The notes beneath the pieces are model-generated. The model searched no databases. It saw only the letters and a program-made list of their open reading frames with translations, and was not told the DNA's origin. The position numbers were made by a program, and so were the translations under genes. From Tetrapisispora phaffii CBS 4417 (taxonomy: Eukaryota > Ascomycota > Saccharomycetes > Saccharomycetales > Saccharomycetaceae), in the NCBI RefSeq assembly GCF_000236905.1, contig NC_016523.1, forward strand, positions 930,001-994,000: DNA of 64,000 bases, in the 5' to 3' direction. How positions within the stretch are numbered: the first letter of the stretch is position 1; each line of letters begins with the position of its first letter. Shown piece by piece: positions 48,122 through 59,496 of this stretch.

Positions 48122-48755
48122 ACGATGAGATATGGCTGAAGTATACAAGAAACACACAAAAAAGCCACTTGTTCCAGCTGACTTCACAAGCCGACACAGA
48201 ACCATCCTAATATATAATTCTATATTAACCCATATCCATATAATTAAACAAGTTCTAAGTATTCAAAACACCTTTATATCATTAAACACGTATGTGTTAA
48301 AAGATATCTTTTTCCATATTGCCCCTCAAACGCTATAAACACGCATACAACCTTACCGCGTTTTAAAGCTTTTATTGGAAAAGTTCCAAAAAAAATAAAA
48401 AAATATTGAAATATTGAAATATCGAAATATCGAAATTGTAGCCAACTAATCAATTAATTTTTTAAGAATATTTAATAGATTTTAAATTATGTGAGTGATT
48501 ATATTTGCTTTAGTTAATTAACATTCGTTGTAATTCGAACAAAAAGAATCAATTGCAAACAGTTTTTTTTTGTAACAGAGATATAAGGTCCAATTAATAT
48601 ATTGTTTATATTTGTTTCATACACAAATATTTGAAAAATATAATTGACCCAATTTATTTTTCTAATACATATATATTACTGTTGTAACAGTAAAAAGGGA
48701 TTATCTTTTTTCATTGTGATTCATTTTTTTGCTGTAGAACTATTACATTTGCAAT
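48122..48755. other. Intergenic region CPR6-COP1
   Basis: 634 bp. It carries a period-8 tandem repeat (ATATTGAA/ATATCGAA, 48402-48434). A 68-codon plus-strand frame at 48132-48338 starts just after the CPR6 stop (MAEVYKKHTKKPLVP) and was judged 3'UTR. Confidence 0.45.
48402..48434 (+). repeat. Period-8 tandem repeat upstream of COP1
   Basis: Four consecutive 8-bp units, two ATATTGAA followed by two ATATCGAA, ~325 bp upstream of the COP1 ATG. The reverse complement of the same unit occurs three times at 57431-57455. Confidence 0.8.
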
Positions 48756-51700
48756 ATGAAATTGTTAACAAAATTCGAATCGAAATCTACTAGAGCTAAG
48801 GGGATTGCTTTCCATCCTTCTAGACCATGGGTGTTAGTGGCTTTATTCTCTTCTACAATCCAATTATGGGATTATAGAATGGGTACGTTATTGCACAGGT
48901 TTGAAGATCATGACGGTCCAGTTAGAGGCATCGACTTCCATCCAACACAACCTCTGTTCGTTTCTGCTGGTGACGATTACACAATCAAGGTCTGGTCATT
49001 GGAGACAAACAAATGTCTATACACTTTAGAAGGTCATTTGGATTATGTTCGTACCGTTTTTTTTCACAGAGAATTGCCATGGATTATTTCTGCCTCCGAT
49101 GATCAAACTATTAGAATATGGAACTGGCAAAACCGTAAGGAAATTGCTTGTATCACTGGTCACAACCATTTTGTCATGTGTGCTCAATTCCATCCAACTG
49201 AAGATTTGATTGTTTCTGCATCATTGGATGAAACTGTCAGAGTCTGGGATATCTCAAAATTGAGAGAAAAACATTCTGCTCCAGGTGGTGCCAACATTCC
49301 AAGCACTTTTGAAGAAAAAATTGCTGCTCAACAAAACTTACTCGATGGTGGATTTGGCGACTGTACCGTCAAATTTATTCTAGAAGGTCACACAAGAGGT
49401 GTTAACTGGGCTTCTTTCCATCCAACTTTACCACTGATTGTATCCGGTGGTGATGACCGTCAAGTTAAATTATGGAAAATGAGTGCCACTAAAGCTTGGG
49501 AACTGGATTCTTGTAGAGGCCATACCAATAATGTCGATAGTGTTATTTTCCATCCAACTCAAAACTTAATAATATCTGTTGGCGAAGATAAAACTTTAAG
49601 AATTTGGGACTTAGACAAGAGAGTCCCAGTTAAACAATTCAAGAGAGAAAATGATAGATTTTGGTTAATTGCTGCACACCCAAACATTAACTTATTTGGT
49701 GCCGCACATGACTCCGGTATCATGATCTTTAAATTAGATCGTGAAAGACCAGCGTTTAACATTTACCAAAATAACTTATTCTACGTTAATAACGAAAAAC
49801 AATTACAGACTTTCGACTATAACAATAAAGTCTCTTCCTTACCTTATGTTTCCTTAAAGAAATTAGGTGAAACCTGGGTTGCGTTTAGAAGTATTTCATA
49901 TAATCCTTCACAACATTCCGTCCTAGTTAACCAAGGTGATGACCATTACAGTCTAGTTGTTTTACCAAAACAACCAACTGGTCCAGTTGACCCAACTAGT
50001 GTTGTCGATGGCGATGGTTTATTTGCTCAATTTGTTGCTCGTAACAGATTTGCTACTTACAACAAGAAGAACAATGTCATAGAAATTCGTTCTTTAGATA
50101 ACAAGGTTACCAAGTCCATCAATATTGACAGTTCTGTCAGAGATATGGCTTATGGTGGCCCAGGTATGCTATTGGTACTACAAGCTAAGGCCGTTACATT
50201 GTTAGATGTTCAACAAGGTAAGCCAGTTGCTTCAATTCCTTTAAAGAATGTTAAATACATTTCTTGGTCTCCAGATGGTCAATACTTAGCTCTTATTAGC
50301 AAGCATACCATCTCTATTACCAACAAAAAGTTACAAATGGTTTACACAAGACATGAGACTATTCGTGTCAAGAGTATTGCTTGGGATGAAACTAATGTTT
50401 TGATTTACTCTACATTGAACCATATTAAATACTTATTGTTAAATGGTGATTTAGGTATTATCAAGACTTTAGAAAAAACTTTATATATCACTAGAGTCCA
50501 AGGTAAATTATTGTACACTTTAAACCGTGATGGTGAAGTTCAAATTTTATCAATTGATCCAACTGAATACCGTTTCAAGAAGGCTTTAACAAACGGTAAC
50601 TATCCTGAAGTTATGCGTATAATTAAGAACTCCAATTTAGTGGGTCAAAATATTATTTCTTACCTACAGAAATCTGGTCATCCAGATGTTGCTTTGCAAT
50701 TTGTTCAAGACCCACAAACTAGATTCGACTTATCTGTTGAATATGGTAATTTGGATGTTGCACTAACTGAAGCTAAGAAACTAGATAACTCCAGTACTTG
50801 GACTAGATTAAGAACAGAAGCTATGACCCAAGGTAATATAAAGATTGTTGAATTAGTCGATCAAACTTTAAGATCATTTGATCAATTATCTTTCTTATAT
50901 TTGATTGGCGGTGAAAGAACTAAATTATCAAAGATGGAAAGTGTTGCACAAAGTAGAAACGATATTTCTAGTTCCATCTTAAACAGTGTTTATAACAATT
51001 CGATTACTCACAGATCAAACATTTTTGCTAATGCTGGTTCGTTGCCTCTAGCTTATGCTGTTGCTAAGGCAAATGGTGATGAGGATGCTGCCGCTGCTTA
51101 CCTAGAACAAGCTGGCATTGACGAACAAGACGTTACTTTACCTGATGTAATGAATCCATCTAATTTCGTTAAAGAGCCTGTTATTCAACCAATGGAAAGC
51201 TGGCCATTAAATGAAGCGGAATTATCCTATTTCGAAAAGGCTGTTTTAGGTCAAATTGAAGATTTAAGCTTGGATGAACCTGTCGAAGATGAAAGCGTTT
51301 CCAGATCGCATGTGCAAGGTGAAGATGCCTTCTTCGACGACGAAGATGCTGCCGAAGGCGAAGATGCATGGGACATGGGTGATGACGATTTAGATATCGA
51401 TGAAACTTCAGTTATTGCACCAACTGCTGTCGAAGATCAAGCTGCTGTCGTTTCTACTCCAGGCTTAGATCAAGAGACTTCTATTTGGGTCAAGAACTCT
51501 AAATTACCAGCAGTTTTAGCTGCTTCTGGTGCTTTCGATGCCGCTGGCCATGCTTTAAATAAACAAGTCGGTATTGTTAACTTCGAACCTCTAAGAAAAT
51601 ACTTTGTTGAAATTTATGAAGGTAGCAGAACCTATATGATTTCTGAACCATCTGAATTACCCAGTATCCAAGGTCATATTCGTGCTTTTGCTGATGAACC

Positions 51701-52382
51701 ACAAGAAGCTGAAATTTTGCCTTACATTCCAGGTGTTGATGTTGTCACTGCCAAGATGAATGAAGGTTTTAAACATTTCAAGGCCAACAAATTGACCGAA
51801 GCTATTGAATCGTTCCGTTCAGCTATTTATCACATCGTCTTGTTAGTTGTATACAATGAAGAGGATGAAAAGTTTGCTCGCAGCACCTTAGAAAAAGCTA
51901 GAGAATATATTTTAGGTCTATCGATCGAATTAGCTCGCCGTGCCCTACCTGAAGATGATATTAAACGTAACCTAGAACTGGCTGCTTACTTCACGAAGGC
52001 CAAGTTAGCTCCAGCCCATCACAGTAACGCTCTACAAGTTGCAATGTCTCAAAACTTCAAGAATAAGAACTTTGTACAAGCTTCTTACTTCGCTGGTAAG
52101 TTCCTACAAATCATGGACTCGGGTCCAAGAGCTGAGCAAGCCAAAAAAATCAAGGATAAATCTGATTCCTTAGCTAATGATGCTGTTGAAATCGATTTCG
52201 ATCCGTATGCTGAGTTTGACATCTGTGCTTCATCTTACACTCCAATATATAAAGGTGAACCTAGCGTTCAAGATCCATTAACTGGTGCTAAATATCACAG
52301 TTCTGAAAAGGACAATATCGATAAAATTGCCTTAATCTCTAAAGTTGGTACTCCAGCCTCCGGTTTGAGAATTTTAATTTAA
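48756..52382 (+). CDS. COP1: Cop1, alpha-COP subunit of COPI coatomer
   Basis: A 1208-residue protein. The start MKLLTKFESKSTRAKGIAFHP opens the first WD40 propeller (~1-310), where each blade carries FHP and GHxxxV motifs. A second propeller lies around 330-600, then an alpha-solenoid, then an acidic linker (~840-885) and the C-terminal alpha-COP domain from ~915. The C-terminal DFDPYAEFDICASSYTPIYKGE segment is diagnostic; it binds epsilon-COP. Alpha-COP recognises KKXX signals in Golgi-to-ER retrieval (established). Codon use is strongly biased, as expected for an abundant protein. No frameshift. Confidence 0.98.
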   Translation: MKLLTKFESKSTRAKGIAFHPSRPWVLVALFSSTIQLWDYRMGTLLHRFEDHDGPVRGIDFHPTQPLFVSAGDDYTIKVWSLETNKCLYTLEGHLDYVRTVFFHRELPWIISASDDQTIRIWNWQNRKEIACITGHNHFVMCAQFHPTEDLIVSASLDETVRVWDISKLREKHSAPGGANIPSTFEEKIAAQQNLLDGGFGDCTVKFILEGHTRGVNWASFHPTLPLIVSGGDDRQVKLWKMSATKAWELDSCRGHTNNVDSVIFHPTQNLIISVGEDKTLRIWDLDKRVPVKQFKRENDRFWLIAAHPNINLFGAAHDSGIMIFKLDRERPAFNIYQNNLFYVNNEKQLQTFDYNNKVSSLPYVSLKKLGETWVAFRSISYNPSQHSVLVNQGDDHYSLVVLPKQPTGPVDPTSVVDGDGLFAQFVARNRFATYNKKNNVIEIRSLDNKVTKSINIDSSVRDMAYGGPGMLLVLQAKAVTLLDVQQGKPVASIPLKNVKYISWSPDGQYLALISKHTISITNKKLQMVYTRHETIRVKSIAWDETNVLIYSTLNHIKYLLLNGDLGIIKTLEKTLYITRVQGKLLYTLNRDGEVQILSIDPTEYRFKKALTNGNYPEVMRIIKNSNLVGQNIISYLQKSGHPDVALQFVQDPQTRFDLSVEYGNLDVALTEAKKLDNSSTWTRLRTEAMTQGNIKIVELVDQTLRSFDQLSFLYLIGGERTKLSKMESVAQSRNDISSSILNSVYNNSITHRSNIFANAGSLPLAYAVAKANGDEDAAAAYLEQAGIDEQDVTLPDVMNPSNFVKEPVIQPMESWPLNEAELSYFEKAVLGQIEDLSLDEPVEDESVSRSHVQGEDAFFDDEDAAEGEDAWDMGDDDLDIDETSVIAPTAVEDQAAVVSTPGLDQETSIWVKNSKLPAVLAASGAFDAAGHALNKQVGIVNFEPLRKYFVEIYEGSRTYMISEPSELPSIQGHIRAFADEPQEAEILPYIPGVDVVTAKMNEGFKHFKANKLTEAIESFRSAIYHIVLLVVYNEEDEKFARSTLEKAREYILGLSIELARRALPEDDIKRNLELAAYFTKAKLAPAHHSNALQVAMSQNFKNKNFVQASYFAGKFLQIMDSGPRAEQAKKIKDKSDSLANDAVEIDFDPYAEFDICASSYTPIYKGEPSVQDPLTGAKYHSSEKDNIDKIALISKVGTPASGLRILI

Positions 52383-52938
52383 TAATCACATTTATTAACA
52401 TCACGATCAAGATTTAATTTCAAATCATTTATTTTGAATATGTACAAACATATACATACATACATATATATACAATTTTATTAAAAGATATATTTTTTAA
52501 CTTATAATCATGCTCGTTAACTATAATCTGCATAATATAAAATATATATGTTAATGGTTAACATATTGATAACAATATGGTATTGTCTCTTCTTATTACA
52601 ATCAAACATTTAAACAGATACAACATTAGTATTGCCAAGTCACTAAAATTCAAAAATAAAATTAACGCGTTCGATCTTTCATAATTAACTATTGAAATTA
52701 ATCGTAAACAAACTAAAACAATTTATAAATGTTTAACCTTGAATTGTACTTTGGTAATGTATGATGAGAACCATTCGTTATATGTTAATAATTAGACTCT
52801 CAATTGTTTATCTGTAAGTTGCCAAAGTATAGAAATACAGAGAGTGCTTTATATCTGTTATCATTTTAGAATAGACCACTTCAGAAGTAATAGAGGAATA
52901 TAGAAAAGTCAATTACTTTGAATACAAGTATTAGAGAT
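52383..52938. other. Intergenic region COP1-TUB4
   Basis: 556 bp. It contains TATGTA/TACATA-type sequences near 52440-52470 that fit a Pol II 3'-end signal for COP1. The TUB4 promoter must also lie here. No gene seen. Confidence 0.45.
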
Positions 52939-54378
52939 ATGGCAGGTGAAATTATTACTATACAAATCGGACAATGTGGTAACCAGGTAGGTAAACACTT
53001 CTGGAACCAGTTATCAAAAGAACACGGAATTGACAGGGATGGCAGTTGTAAATTTGATGATGATCCACAAAAGAATATTAGAGATGATGATACAAACCCA
53101 TTTTTTAAGAAAAATGATTCTCACAGATATACACCAAGAGCATTATTATTTGATATGGAACCAGGTGCTGTTCAGGACGTTACTAATACCTTCCCAAATT
53201 TTTTTGATCCTAGAAATGTGAGTGTTTCTCGTGATGAGTTGGGTGCTGGTAATTCATGGTCGAAAGGTTACGATTATGGTGTATCTAATCAAGACGAACT
53301 TTTAAATATAATTGATAAAGAAATTGACAATACAGAAAATTTTGAAGGTTTTCAATTGATTCATTCTGTTGCAGGTGGCACAGGGTCCGGGTTGGGTTCA
53401 AATCTCCTAGAACTGATCTCTGATAGATACCACAAGAAGTTTATATCCACTTACTCTGTGTTTCCAAGTGATGAGTCTGAAGTCGTTGTTCAACCATACA
53501 ATACTTTACTGACCTTAAGAAGACTTGCCGAAAATAGTGATGCCTCTATTGTTTTTGACAACAATGCTTTACTAAACCTATCATCTCAAGTTTTCAAAGA
53601 TCCAAATACAAGCTATATTCATACAAATCAATTAATTTCTTCGACAATGTCATCTATAACAAACACCATACGATTCCCAAGTTATATGTACAATTCTATG
53701 TCTTCAATATTCTCCACGTTAGTACCAACTCCAGATTTACATTTCCTGTTACCTGGTTTTACCCCATTTACAAGTGATTACGTCAATAATGGAAAAGATT
53801 ATAAAAGAAACACAGCATACGATGTCATATTAGATTTATTTGACAAATCCAACTCTTTAGTGTCTAGCAGAGTGGACAATCCAACATACTTTAATATATA
53901 TACTTCACTAATTGGATCAACAGAGCAAAATGACATATCCAGAGCGATTTTGAAACTACAATCACGTATTAATTTTGCTCCATGGTCATCAACATCAATT
54001 CATGTAAACGTCGGAAGGAGATCTTCATTTTTGCCTCAACCAGAACAAGCAGTCAACGGATTTGGTAATCGTAACTATGTAAATGGTATGATGCTAGCAA
54101 ATTCCACTAGCATTCTATCTGTTTTTGAAAGAACAGTAAGAACATTCGATAAAATATTTGCAAAAGGAGCATTTTTAAACACATTCAGAAACGGTAAAAT
54201 GTTTCAAAATGATTGGGATGAATTTAGTGAATGTAGAGAAGTGGCACAGAACTTAATCAATTCATACTCCACAGCCGAACAAGAGAATTACCTAGATGAT
54301 ATACTAATTGAAGAAGAGAATATTATAGGAAATGCAGAAGCTGAGAACGACATTGGCTTAGATAGTAACATTATATAA
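52939..54378 (+). CDS. TUB4: Tub4, gamma-tubulin
   Basis: 479 residues from the ATG at 52939 (MAGEIITIQIGQCGNQVGKHFW). The open frame reaches 7 codons further 5' only to a TTG, so that start is rejected. The tubulin signature AGGTGSGLGSNLLE (~145-158) is intact, as are GNSWSKGYDYG and TFDKIFAKGAFLN. The acidic C-terminus (residues ~455-479) is typical of yeast gamma-tubulin. Tub4 with Spc97 and Spc98 nucleates microtubules at the spindle pole body (established). It resembles S. cerevisiae Tub4, a fast-evolving gamma-tubulin branch. Confidence 0.97.
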   Translation: MAGEIITIQIGQCGNQVGKHFWNQLSKEHGIDRDGSCKFDDDPQKNIRDDDTNPFFKKNDSHRYTPRALLFDMEPGAVQDVTNTFPNFFDPRNVSVSRDELGAGNSWSKGYDYGVSNQDELLNIIDKEIDNTENFEGFQLIHSVAGGTGSGLGSNLLELISDRYHKKFISTYSVFPSDESEVVVQPYNTLLTLRRLAENSDASIVFDNNALLNLSSQVFKDPNTSYIHTNQLISSTMSSITNTIRFPSYMYNSMSSIFSTLVPTPDLHFLLPGFTPFTSDYVNNGKDYKRNTAYDVILDLFDKSNSLVSSRVDNPTYFNIYTSLIGSTEQNDISRAILKLQSRINFAPWSSTSIHVNVGRRSSFLPQPEQAVNGFGNRNYVNGMMLANSTSILSVFERTVRTFDKIFAKGAFLNTFRNGKMFQNDWDEFSECREVAQNLINSYSTAEQENYLDDILIEEENIIGNAEAENDIGLDSNII

Positions 54379-55682
54379 ATGGAAAAGAGTATACATTGTG
54401 GGATTGAATAAGAAAGGGAAAGAGAAAAAGTTCACAGAAAATTAGTTATCTCAGTCGTGTAATATTATTATAAACGATTATGAAAACAATGAAAATCGTT
54501 TCCAAAAACCGTTATTATTTCTATGGCAGTTTAATAAGACTCTGTATTATGTTAAAATGAACTGAAGAGCAGAAGAATCTCAATTTTTGGAAAACCCTGC
54601 ATTGTAAAATAAGTTGCATCACCATTCAGTTATTATAACCATGTATGTCTTACTTACAAGAATCTGGCTTACATGATGGATATATAATTTAACAACGAAT
54701 AAACCATCTTATGTAAACATATTAACGTATTTAAGTAACTAAAACTCAAGTAATTATAAAGCTACAATTTATACATACCATCATACTTATTTGCTAACCA
54801 GCTCTTGCAGAGAACGGACGAACTGAAGCGACTAAAACAACAGTTCTAAACTATAGAATGAGTTACCACACGTATAAACCAAATCTTAAAGCAATTACCC
54901 TCTAATTATTCGAAAACAGAGAAACAAGATAGAATAGTAACCTTTATCTCTTTAGTGCTAACTTCAGTTGTTCATATGACTGACATGTAAAATTTTTTTC
55001 AGATGTGTTTGCCATTAGAATAGCACCCAATTTCTATCAAATATAAAAATATGCAGCTATTTGTATAATCAGTTAGCTCCCTCAAAACTATTTCCAAACA
55101 ATAAAACCTCTCAAGAATCACTGACACTTCACAATCAAATCTAGTTCTTTTACTGTCACCTTGGGGATTGGAAAGAAAGACACTATAACCCTAACGCCAG
55201 TAACAAAACCCTAAACGCATAACCAACCCTTCAATCACCAATAACGAAAGTCGGGTAACTTGACGTTTTCTCAAATTTTAAAATTTTTTTAGAAACTTTT
55301 AATAACCACAAAGCCAAAGGATTATAATATTGAGAGTAAATAATTACAATGTACTTATACTTTAAATGCTAAACTGCAATTAATTATTGAATTAAATAAT
55401 CATAAGAACTGAATATAGTAGTTTTGTTAAATTACTAAAGGATTTTCAAGTTGATAAAGAAAAACAGGCAAAAAAAACGCACTTACTTGACAATTCTAGA
55501 GAAAATTGTTAATCCTTTAAAAAACTGAAGGTACTTTTTTCCAAAGTTATATAATACACATTGTCAATATCATTGCTTATTGGAAAGTTATAAAACACCT
55601 ATAAGAAACATTGGATTAAATATTTTGATAATTTTTTTGTTTTTCACCACTAAGAAATAACACCACTAACAAATATAACAAA
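54379..55682. other. Long intergenic region TUB4-DHH1
   Basis: About 1.3 kb without a supportable gene, upstream of DHH1. Around 55188-55258 are two ACCCTAA motifs (Tbf1-like) and one CGGGTAA (Reb1-like), a combination known from yeast snoRNA and some protein-gene promoters. I could not find convincing C/D or H/ACA boxes on either side. Confidence 0.45.
55188..55258 (+). promoter_or_regulatory. Tbf1-like pair plus Reb1-like site upstream of DHH1
   Basis: ACCCTAA at 55188-55194 and 55208-55214, 20 bp apart (two helical turns), then CGGGTAA at 55252-55258. They lie 425-495 bp before the DHH1 ATG. Confidence 0.5.
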
Positions 55683-57191
55683 ATGAGTAACTCTGAACAA
55701 GACTGGAAATCACAATTGAATATCCCTAAAAAAGATACAAGACCACAAACAGAAGATGTTTTGAATACAAAAGGTAACACTTTTGAAGATTTTTATTTAA
55801 AGAGGGAACTATTAATGGGTATTTTTGAAGCTGGTTTTGAAAAACCATCACCTATCCAAGAAGAATCTATTCCTGTTGCCATTGCAGGTAGAGACATTTT
55901 AGCAAGAGCTAAAAATGGTACAGGTAAAACTGCTGCATTCGTGATTCCAACTTTAGAAAAAGTGAAATCTAAGATTAACAAAATACAAGCCCTAATAATG
56001 GTCCCAACAAGGGAATTAGCATTACAGACATCTCAAGTAGTGCGTACCCTGGGTAAAAGATGTGAAATATCTTGTATGGTAACTACCGGTGGTACCAATT
56101 TAAGAGATGATATTATTAGATTAAATGAAACTGTACATATATTAGTCGGTACTCCAGGTAGAGTATTAGATTTAGCCTCTAGAGGTATTGCTGATTTATC
56201 CGGATGTGGTCTTTTCATCATGGATGAAGCTGATAAAATGTTGTCCCGTGATTTTAAATCTATTATTGAACAAATTTTAACTTTCTTACCAGAACAACAC
56301 CAATCACTATTATTTAGTGCTACTTTCCCTTTGACAGTGAAAGAGTTCATGGTTAAACATTTACATAAACCTTATGAGATTAATCTGATGGATGAACTAA
56401 CATTAAAAGGTATAACACAATATTATGCATTTGTTGAAGAAAAGCAAAAATTACACTGTTTAAACACTTTATTTTCAAAGTTACAAATTAATCAAGCTAT
56501 TATCTTCTGTAATTCTACAAACCGTGTCGAATTGTTAGCCAAAAAGATTACTGATTTGGGTTTTTCATGTTACTATTCTCATGCCAGAATGAAGCAACAA
56601 GAAAGAAACAGAGTGTTTCACGAATTCCGTCATGGCAAAGTCCGTACTTTGGTTTGTTCTGATTTATTGACTCGTGGTATTGATATTCAAGCTGTGAACG
56701 TTGTCATCAATTTTGATTTCCCAAAGACTGCTGAAACTTATTTACATCGTATCGGTAGATCTGGTAGATTTGGTCATTTAGGTTTAGCAATCAATTTGAT
56801 CAACTGGAATGACCGTTTTAATTTATATAAGATCGAACAAGAATTAGGTACAGAAATTGCAGCCATACCAACTACTATTGACAAATCATTATATGTCGCT
56901 AATGATAATTCCGCTGTTCCAGTACCATTCCCAATCGAACAGCAACTAATCCCTCAGAATTTACCACCACAACAACAATTACCTTTACCACCTCAAATGA
57001 ATGCCCACTTCAATACCATGAACCAACAGCAATTCCAAATGCAACAACAACCATCACCACTACAACAACAACAACAACAACCTCAGCAACCACAACAACC
57101 TCAGCAACAATTCCAACAACCTCCACAACAATTTCAACAATACCCACAGCAAGGTATGCCGATACAGGCACCACAACACCCGCAATTTTAA
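55683..57191 (+). CDS. DHH1: Dhh1, DEAD-box RNA helicase of P-bodies
   Basis: A 502-residue DDX6-type helicase. Motif I reads GTGKT at 79-83 (Lys82). PTRELALQ (Ia) and TPGR (Ib) are followed by DEAD at 181-184, SAT (III), DLLTRGIDI (V) and [10 protein letters not shown] from His355 (VI). The Q-motif is [13 protein letters not shown]. The C-terminal ~70 residues are Gln/Pro-rich, a low-complexity tail that promotes condensates. Dhh1 stimulates decapping and translational repression with Pat1 and Edc3 (established). All helicase motifs are intact, and the length is close to S. cerevisiae (506). Confidence 0.98.
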   Translation: MSNSEQDWKSQLNIPKKDTRPQTEDVLNTKGNTFEDFYLKRELLMGIFEAGFEKPSPIQEESIPVAIAGRDILARAKNGTGKTAAFVIPTLEKVKSKINKIQALIMVPTRELALQTSQVVRTLGKRCEISCMVTTGGTNLRDDIIRLNETVHILVGTPGRVLDLASRGIADLSGCGLFIMDEADKMLSRDFKSIIEQILTFLPEQHQSLLFSATFPLTVKEFMVKHLHKPYEINLMDELTLKGITQYYAFVEEKQKLHCLNTLFSKLQINQAIIFCNSTNRVELLAKKITDLGFSCYYSHARMKQQERNRVFHEFRHGKVRTLVCSDLLTRGIDIQAVNVVINFDFPKTAETYLHRIGRSGRFGHLGLAINLINWNDRFNLYKIEQELGTEIAAIPTTIDKSLYVANDNSAVPVPFPIEQQLIPQNLPPQQQLPLPPQMNAHFNTMNQQQFQMQQQPSPLQQQQQQPQQPQQPQQQFQQPPQQFQQYPQQGMPIQAPQHPQF

Positions 57192-58611
57192 TTAAAGGAA
57201 AAATTAATGTTGTATCATATCAATTCTGTATTATATTATTTTTACACATCAATAATCATGATGTTTTTATTTTTTTTATTTATTTCAATTTACTATTAAA
57301 CAAAATTTTGTCCTAAGGTGCCTTCATCATAACTTACAAATAATCATTTTTTTTGCATATTGCACAAATACATTCCATTTTTGATAGATTTATTTCAGAT
57401 GGAAATTTTTGTATTTTTTTTTCAATTGTTCAATATTTCAATATTTCAATATTTCCAATAATTGACATATCTATATGGTTCTTTATCCATTTACTGATTA
57501 TTAATGTCAAGGACTACTCAAAACATTCATTTGCAAACATATGGAGTTAATTGCATTTGCATTTTGCATTTTATTTTTATTTCGCGTACATGGCGTATTT
57601 TCTCAAATAATTCAGTTACCATCATTTAACTGTTAATCCCTGATGTGCTTCTTTTTATTAAACAAATTTTAACAGATTGCCATTTGAACCTGATTAAATT
57701 TTATCAGACCCCAATATTTGTTAAGCTAATAGACGAAGCCTGAATGTTTCTTTGGATAAAATGTTTTAGACTAATCCACTATTTACCCGATATGCTCATC
57801 TTATGATCACCAGTTTGATTCCCTATATTATCACTACTCCTTATCTGAATTCCCATAATACTTCATCAATAATCGAAGTAATTTACCTAGGCATCTAGGT
57901 TTTTCTTCGAAAGTTTGTTACTTTAAATCTTACGCAGGGATAAAGATTTGCTGAGTTTATATTTCAATAGGTTCTGAATACAGTTATAGTTCAGTCCTGT
58001 TTTTTAACCCCTTTATCAAGATTTTATTAACCTATATAAACATTTATATATTTCTAAATCTATTTTTCCTCTTTAAAAATTCGTTAACTTAGTCTGTATT
58101 TCATATATAAAAATTCATTTAGTGAATAGGTTGCTATCATTAAGGATATATACGTATACCAAAAATATTGCGGTTCGTTAGACATTTCAAACTAGCATTT
58201 CTTCGAAATCGGGAATAATATACATACAAGAACATCAATACTAGTATTCGAAAACTTTTTAAATTTTTTATTTAATTTTATTTATTTAGTGCAGTATTTA
58301 AAGTCAGTAAATTACTAAAATCGACCTTAATTCTTCATTTAGTATTTTATAGTTCCCCCAAAATATAAATGACAGAGGGACAGAGGGACAGAGAAAGAGA
58401 GAATTGGTGGGATTGTGTAAGCGTATTAGTTCTTGAAACTAAATTCAAAATAAATAAAAATAAATGCTTACTTATTGTTTATTCCCTTTGGTTAAAAAGT
58501 CTTATAAGTTGTACAATTAGAATATGCTATGAAATATCTTTACTATCGTCTTTTACATTTAATATCGATAAAGGTAGATTAAAAGAAAGAACCCAACTAA
58601 ACATAACTAAA
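57192..58611. other. Convergent intergenic region DHH1/SEC13
   Basis: 1.4 kb between convergent genes, unusually long for such an arrangement. It is AT-rich with T-runs, a period-8 repeat (57431-57455) and a short GACAGAGG-type tandem repeat near 58371-58400. An 83-codon plus-strand frame at 58369-58620 begins in that repeat and was rejected. A lost or highly decayed gene could have stood here, but I see no similarity. Confidence 0.45.
57431..57455 (+). repeat. Period-8 tandem repeat downstream of DHH1
   Basis: Three units of CAATATTT, the reverse complement of the AATATTGA-type unit upstream of COP1. Confidence 0.8.
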
Positions 58612-59496
58612 CTATTCTAGGTCACCAGCTGTTTCCCATTTACCGTCTAAGTTTTCCTTCCACAAAGTGACTTTATCATCATTGGTAGAAACAGCTAGAA
58701 TGTTACCTGATAGAGACCAGTTAACTCTTGATGGTGCAGCCTCAAATGGTTCAGTGAGAAGTTGTTTCTTCCATTCACCTTTCGAACCTTCTTGAGTCCA
58801 AACTATAGAGGTATTATCATTTGATGCTGTTGCAATATAGGTATTTACCAAAACAGTTGGGGACCAAGCAACGTCATTGACACAGTTAGTATGTCCTTCT
58901 AGTTCAGTTTCTATAACATAGGTTTCTTTTTCAGTGTCGTATTTCCAAATCTTAACAGCATTATCTAGACCACCACTAACGAATCTCAATGAGTGTGTGT
59001 GGTCTTCCTCAGAACTTTCGCTAGCGACAAAAGGGGCCCAAGAGACGGTCGAAACACCAACTTTATGAGCCTTCATTATCATTGGTTTGCCTAATTTTTC
59101 ATCCTTTAGTTCAACAACAGAGATATTACCATCAGAAGAGCCGGCTAATAATATAGCACCAAATTCACTTGGGGCCCATTCTACAACGTTGACAGAAGCA
59201 GAATGAACAGACAATGAAGCTAGTTTGGACCATTTCTTGTTTGCTTCTTTCCAGATGATAATCTTACCATCGTAAGAGGCAGAAGCCAATAAGTTTCCAA
59301 ATTTTGGGTGAGCCCAGCTGACTCTCCAAACTGGACCTTCATGTCCAACCAAAGTATCTAATAATGCATATTGTTCACCGTTCACAGCAAATATTTTAAT
59401 TGTTTTATCGGAGGAACACGAAGCCAAGCGTGTGGCATAGTAGTCAAAAGATGTATCGTGAATGATATCGGAATGTGCGTTTTCTATCGTAACCAT
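58612..59496 (-). CDS. SEC13: Sec13, COPII and nuclear pore WD-repeat protein
   Basis: A 294-residue six-bladed WD40 protein (S. cerevisiae 297). The start [30 protein letters not shown] is characteristic, followed by [27 protein letters not shown] and [13 protein letters not shown]. Sec13 pairs with Sec31 in the COPII cage and with Nup145C/Nup84 in the pore, and sits in SEACAT (established). The next minus-strand gene is HRD3; in S. cerevisiae SEC13 and HRD3 are likewise neighbours (YLR208W, YLR207W). Confidence 0.98.
   Translation of the reverse strand: MVTIENAHSDIIHDTSFDYYATRLASCSSDKTIKIFAVNGEQYALLDTLVGHEGPVWRVSWAHPKFGNLLASASYDGKIIIWKEANKKWSKLASLSVHSASVNVVEWAPSEFGAILLAGSSDGNISVVELKDEKLGKPMIMKAHKVGVSTVSWAPFVASESSEEDHTHSLRFVSGGLDNAVKIWKYDTEKETYVIETELEGHTNCVNDVAWSPTVLVNTYIATASNDNTSIVWTQEGSKGEWKKQLLTEPFEAAPSRVNWSLSGNILAVSTNDDKVTLWKENLDGKWETAGDLE

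Noticed and set aside
48132..48338. 68-codon frame just after the CPR6 stop (MAEVYKKHTKKPLVP)
   Set aside because: The later part is ordinary AT-rich sequence, it overlaps the likely CPR6 3'UTR, and there is no known orthologue.
58369..58620. 83-codon frame at the SEC13 3' side
   Set aside because: It begins in a GACAGAGG-type repeat and overlaps the SEC13 stop. Composition looks like chance.
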